This document shows positions 58,862-64,000 of a stretch of DNA of 64,000 nt, in pieces. The notes under the pieces are model-generated. The model ran no database searches. It was not told where the DNA came from and saw only the letters and a program-made list of their open reading frames with translations. The stretch is taken from positions 147,676,091 through 147,740,090 of the forward strand of contig OY282560.1 in NCBI GenBank assembly GCA_958295665.1, read 5' to 3'. A program made the position numbers and the translations under genes. This stretch comes from Tipula vernalis (lineage: Eukaryota > Arthropoda > Insecta > Diptera > Tipulidae). How positions within the stretch are numbered: the first letter of the stretch is position 1; each line of letters begins with the position of its first letter.

Positions 58862-59665
58862 ATGATGGTATGATGTATGTTTGTATGATGTAATGATGTT
58901 ATTATGGTATAATGGTATAATGGTTTGAATATAACAATGGTGGTGATGTTGATGGTGATGGTGGTAGGATGGTATGATGATATTTTGATGGTATGATGGT
59001 ATGATGCTATGGTGGTATGATGGTATGATGGTATGATGGTATGATGGTATGATGGTATGATGGTATGATGGTATGATGGTATGATGGTATGATGGTATGA
59101 TGGTATGATGGTATGATGGTATGATGGTATGATGGTATGATGGTATTATGTTATGATGGTATGATGATATGATGGTATGATGGTATGATGGTATGATGGT
59201 ATGATGGTATGATGATATGATGGTATGATGGTATGATGGTATGATGGTATGATGGTATGATGGTATGATGGTATGATGATATGATGGTATGATGGTATGA
59301 TGGTATGATGGTATGATGGTATGATGGTATGATGGTATGATGGTATGATGGTATGATGGTATGATGGTATGATGGTATGATGGTATGATGCTATGATGGT
59401 ATGATGGTATGATGGTATGATGGTATTACGTTATGATGGTATCCTGGTATGATGATATGATGGCCTGATGGTATGATAGCATGATGGAATTATTATATCA
59501 CGGTATGATGGCATGATGGTTTGATGGAATGATGGTACAATGGTATCAAGGGATGATTGTGTGATAGTATGATTGCGTGATGGTATGACTGTATAATGGT
59601 AGGACAGTTCAATTATTACTATGGTACGATGGTATGATTGTATGATGGTTTAGTGGTATCGTGTC
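58862..59665. repeat. 8-bp minisatellite (GATGGTAT)n
   Basis: About 100 copies, nearly perfect from 59005 to 59430 and decaying on both sides into TGATGGTA-like variants. Confidence 0.97.
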
Positions 59666-59679
59666 ATGATGGTTTGTGC

Positions 59680-59975
59680 TAAGTTGAGTTGAAGTTGAGT
59701 TAGGATTTAGTAAGCTTGAAATAGGATTAAGTGAGGTATTCGGTTGGGGAATTATGTAAAGGTTATTTGGAGCTAGGTTATGGGTTAGTTTGAAAGTTGT
59801 TTTGGGCTTGATTTGGTGATTGAGTTGAGGGTTGGGTTGGCGGTTAATTTGGTGGTTGCGTTTAGAATCGTGTTGCGATTGGGATAGAGGTTGAGTTGTT
59901 AATTGAGTTGGTGGTTGAGCTGAAGATTAACTTAAGAGGTTCATTTTGGGACTGATTTGGTAGTTGAATTAATCA
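59680..59975. repeat. Degenerate TTGAGTT-type tandem repeat, second block
   Basis: GTTGAGTTGAAGTTGAGTTA-like words, same type as 53866-54115, directly following the 8-bp minisatellite. Confidence 0.7.
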
Positions 59976-62900
59976 AGTATCGATTTTCTGATCACCTCAG
60001 GAGGTTTCATCCCTTTATATTTTGTTTTGTTGGTTTTTTCTATGAATTATAAAAGCATTACGCAAATTATTTAACTCCAAGTCAAATTGAGCAAATTCAA
60101 ACAGAAATATTTACATGTTCACTTAGCATTTTCTTTGAGACAATTTTTAGAAACTGGGTGTCGATGGATAGTTAAAATACTTTGTTTTAAAAAAATTAGA
60201 ACAAAAAAAAATTGTTAACCTATAAAAACGAGAGTTAATATATTTTAAAAGTATCCCGAATAATTACATTTTCCACTTACACATTCTGAATTTCTCGCCT
60301 TTCTTCGAACAAAATATAACGCGAATTTTTAAATGCTGAGCTTGTAGCTTTTCGGCTAGGCAACCACTTTGAAAAATCTTTTGTTTTCATTACATTTATT
60401 CTTTGTCCGCTTAATGCGTGCGAGCAATGCGCGGTCTGTTCCAGCTAGCATGAAATATAAAGAAAATTCTTATAATTTTCAACTTTAAAATATTTTCAAA
60501 AGTATCGATTTCTGTTTTTATTTTATTTTAGAGAGCGACTGAAAAAATTGAAGCTATAAATAGTAATTTATTAATTTTGAATCAAATTAACCTACATATA
60601 TAGGAAAAGCCAATCTCTGCATTCAATCCATAAAAACGAAGTTAATTTTTTCCAGCCAAGTAAATAAACACCAAAATAAAATCGTTGAAAATTGATTCCT
60701 TTATCGTAAAGTGTTTTTCTACTGAAAATAACAAAACTCACCTTTCGGCCTCCATCCATCCAAAAAAAAAATAATAAAAATATGTTCAGTTATTACATCA
60801 CACCCCGATATACTCGTTTCCAAAAAAAAATGTATATAAATATACGTATAATAGGCATAAGAGGGTTTAGTTATTATTTTGAATATTTTTATTAGTTTAT
60901 GAATGTTAAATTTTACAAGAGGGTTCAAAATTGAACTCTATACAGGAAAAGAGAAAAACATTGAAAATAAAATGTATAGAAAAAAAAAACAGCAACTTTA
61001 GTACCTATAATATAGGGGGTGGAGATGATTGAATGGTACAATAGAACATTGTAACACATTTTTTTATGTGTTACATTTGAATTATTGAATAAATTTAAAA
61101 TCAATATGCGCTCAATAAATTAAAACGTAACAAAATGTATTCATTGAACATTTTAAATTGTGTTAAGTGACCAAATTTGGTATATGCTTTGTGTGCGTCG
61201 TTACATAAACAGCCCAATTAAACCAATTATGTCTATCGGTATTTTCTTTTCGTTATACTATACAATACTTTTTGATTGACGACTTAGGTAATAGTATAAA
61301 TTGTGATTGATGATGATAAAAGGACGTCGCCTTTTTTGATAACAAACATAATGAAAGCTTAAGTGAATTATATTGAACATTTTTGTCGTATTTTCCATGT
61401 CATGTTATTAAATTAAATGTGACATAAAGATAGTACACCTATAAGTAGGTTGTAGTTCCCTAAATCAAAATACCATTTGTATGAGAATTATGTGAAAAGA
61501 AAATTTTTGTCGGCGATCTTCGTATAAACTCATACCACTTACGTGTCATCTTCTATATATAGCTAGTAGGTACGTTTATTCACATCAATTTGTCACATAA
61601 TAATTTGTTTTTGGGCTGGGTTTGTGTATTCAAATTATTAGTGGTGACAGTGAATTAGAATTTGCTTACTACGAATATTGTCTATTGACTAGATATTTGA
61701 ACTTTTAAACTTCAATTGGAACATTTTTATTTGCCTACAGACAGAGTACAAAAATATACAAATTACTAATTGTGAAAATTTAAATTTTCCGCATGTTTAA
61801 AATAACGGTTAAATGCTAAAGAAATATTTAACATTTTGGAAAAACAACGGAAAATCGGAAAAAATAAATTACACTAATTTTCCACTTAAAAAAGTATTTT
61901 TTTCTAAAATGAATTTTCATATTTTGTTGATATCCATCCAATTAATTTTAATTTTATGCTGTTATGGTAAAATTTTGTATTCGTATAAATATATGTATAC
62001 AGTACGTATAAAAAATACCATCATTTTTATCCGTCCCCTCCTTTTTTGAGTATCGCATATCGAAAACGGAACAAAACTAGGATTTGCTTGTTGTTTTTGT
62101 TGTTGTTGTTTCCAACAAGTTTATGGAAATTTTTTGAACAATTAAGGAAATAATTTTTTTTTATTTTAATATCGTTAATAAACATTTTATTTTTTTACAA
62201 CAATAACAATTAAAATAAAATCAGGAAATTGAAAATTGCGATTAATGAATTGTGATTACAGCGCTTTACAATGCTAAATGGTATATGGTATGTTATGTTT
62301 TTTAGGAGTTTCTTCATGTAAACATAATGCAATTAAAGCTCTGCATACATAGAAGTCAATATCCTTATGCTTGGAACTCTCTCAAATACCTACTTGTATT
62401 TGTTTTTTTTATTACACACAGATGGTTTATTTCATAATCAACATGTTAAAGTGGAAGCTTTTTTTCTAATTACATTTTTTATTTTGAGACGAGAAAAGTA
62501 TAAAACAAAAAACTTTGAATATTAACCGGAGTAGAGTTAATTAAGATGATTATATTTTATCCAAGCAAGAAGAGTGTAAGCTGTATTTTCGTACATATTC
62601 AAATTATTTAAACTCAAAATGATTCGAAGTGGAAATTTTATACGTGTATTGTATTTAACTAGTTTCATTTCAACCCTGCAGTCGCGCTTACCACTGTAAA
62701 ATATATATATTTGTAACGAACTAATTTATCATAATTGTAAAACAAAGATACGACGTTTTTTTTTTTACTTGTTATATCGTATTCTGAACGTCACTTTCAA
62801 TTTTATTCTGCAAACAGAAACTGAATGTAATTTTTCATCACAAAAAAGGAAAACTTCTATTCGAGTTGAAAAGTCCAAAAATAATAATACCAATATAAAG

Positions 62901-63189
62901 AAAACAAGAACACTGTTTAGTTTTCTTTTGTTTTATACACTTTATGTACGGAGAGCGAAATAATAACTGACATCTTGATTGATGATATTTTTCTTCGATT
63001 GTTTAACAATATTTTGTTTGTATATTTCGTTTTATTATCTTGTTATCACGGGATAAATAGAAAATGAACAACAAAAATGAAAAATTGGATACAATTTTTG
63101 TATTTATAAAGTTAAATTTGTACTAAATATATCACATATGTATATACTTATAAGTGTTTTGGTAATCTATAAGTTTTACACAAACGGAA
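59976..63189. other. AT-rich intergenic sequence
   Basis: Contains a short (TTG)n near 62095 and many homopolymer runs. No supported gene. Confidence 0.5.
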
Positions 63190-63850
63190 CCAATTTATTA
63201 ATTTCCCAAACTAGGGTACCCAATAAATTGGGAAAATATTCTTCACCTTCTTCTTCCTCTGGCGCTACATCCCATGATTTGGCCACCTAACTGATGTTTC
63301 TCCAAATAGCTCGATCGGGTAGATGGTCTTCCATGTCTCCTTACTTTAGTGCGTTCCGACTCCAAGGTTTATTTTAGTGGTCCGATATTGCAAACGAAGA
63401 ACGTTCCAAAACCATTTTAGCCATGATAATTTTAGGTATCCAATTATGTCAACTTTATCGAAACCATTTCCGATCTCGTGATTCAATCGCATTCTATACA
63501 CGTGGCACCCTCTTTGATGGAACCCACAATTATTCTAATAATTTTACGCTCAGTTACAGCAATTTTCTGGATATTTAGTGCTGTCAGTGTCCAGGAGTCA
63601 AAACTAAAGGTAATAATTGGTCTTATCAGCGCTTTGTAAATATCGAGTTTTACTTTGCGCGATATAATGAAGAGACTTGAATATTTTGACGTAGGCGTAA
63701 AATGTTCGGTAGCCTGCTACGGACAGTTCAATGAAATATCCGCAGAAACCGAGTTTTGCTCATTAATCCTCCATAGGTATATGAACTCAATCACATCTTT
63801 ATGTTGTGTATCTCCTAAAATGAAGTCTCCCACGGTGCTCTGGAGTCGGT
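63190..63850 (-). pseudogene. LINE reverse transcriptase C-terminal remnant
   Basis: Minus-strand translation in changing frames shows the region after the RT active site of a LINE: INEQNSVSADISL (compare the usual L-G-S-x-I-N...I-S-x-E-I), ALIRPIIT (the conserved Y-K-A-L-I-R-P-V-x-T block), ERKIIRIIVGSIKEG (compare F-E-R-K-I-L-R-x-I-F-G-x) and, near 63235-63345, MEDHLPDRAIWRNIS with WDVAPEEEE. Several frameshifts. The clade is not determined; the ERKI-R block is common to CR1- and RTE-like elements. Confidence 0.7.
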
Positions 63851-64000
63851 TTAAAAAAAAAAGTGCGGTGTCTCCGAAATTCTTTCGCCCAACGTTTGGA
63901 CACCTAAAAAGGAGTACTTTCAGTCGCTACAGAAAAAAAACGGCTCGGCGCTTTTTTTTCTAGGACGAAAATATGAAAATTAATATGCCTGTAGAAGATA

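Overview
The window is AT-rich, intron-poor, repeat-dense insect DNA. The organism is most likely a dipteran, judging by the mix of errantivirus-type env remnants, BEL/Pao and Ty3/gypsy elements, a Jockey-type LINE, Tc1-like elements with long terminal repeats and a RAG1/Transib-style transposon. I found no intact host gene. The two recognisable host genes are broken copies: a cullin-2 fragment caught inside a transposon, and a decayed intronless copy of the axonemal dynein intermediate chain Dnai2. Almost everything else is mobile elements in several stages of decay, nested in one another, plus tandem repeats.

Layout. 1-2.1 kb: errantivirus remnant (minus strand) with gag/protease and env but no pol. 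3.2-3.6 kb: LINE reverse-transcriptase scrap. 4.2-9.1 kb: Ty3/gypsy element (minus strand) with gag, protease, RT, RNase H, a truncated integrase and a tRNA-Lys-type primer-binding site. 9.4 kb: (AT)n. 11.2-17.6 kb: large composite foldback structure with outer inverted repeats, repeated blocks and an approximately 110-bp satellite with higher-order organisation that flips orientation. 20.7-26.2 kb: degraded BEL/Pao element (minus strand), split by a 2.97-kb TA-flanked inverted-repeat element that carries a spliced gene, and also by a long (AT)n tract. 27.03-31.66 kb: transposon with about 450-bp terminal repeats starting CACGGTGG, a broken transposase whose catalytic and zinc-ligand spacing resembles RAG1, and a cullin-2 gene fragment between the terminal repeats. 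31.7 kb: MITE. 34.1-34.7 kb: deletion derivative of a Tc1-like element. 36.2-37.9 kb: Tc1-like element with 211-bp repeats and a dead transposase. 42.6-45.3 kb: 2.7 kb of a 9-bp minisatellite. 45.33-50.01 kb: nearly full-length Jockey-type LINE with poly(A) and a 13-bp target-site duplication. 50.5-52.6 kb: Dnai2 retropseudogene. 54.3-54.8 kb: second block of the same satellite. 55.9-58.4 kb: broken gene for a PIN/FEN-like nuclease with a cysteine-rich tail, a multi-copy invertebrate family. 58.9-59.7 kb: 8-bp minisatellite. 63.2-63.9 kb: another LINE scrap.

Relationships. Nesting gives a relative chronology: the BEL/Pao copy is older than the TA-flanked element that interrupts its integrase. 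The LINE is young: it has a perfect duplication, a poly(A) tail and an open ORF2. The cut-and-paste elements are mostly dead through frameshifts and stops. The features most worth follow-up are the RAG1-like transposon with its captured cullin-2 fragment, the transposase-less TA element with a conserved spliced gene, the nuclease/Cys-rich gene, and the composite foldback structure. All family assignments were made by eye and from memory, with no database search.
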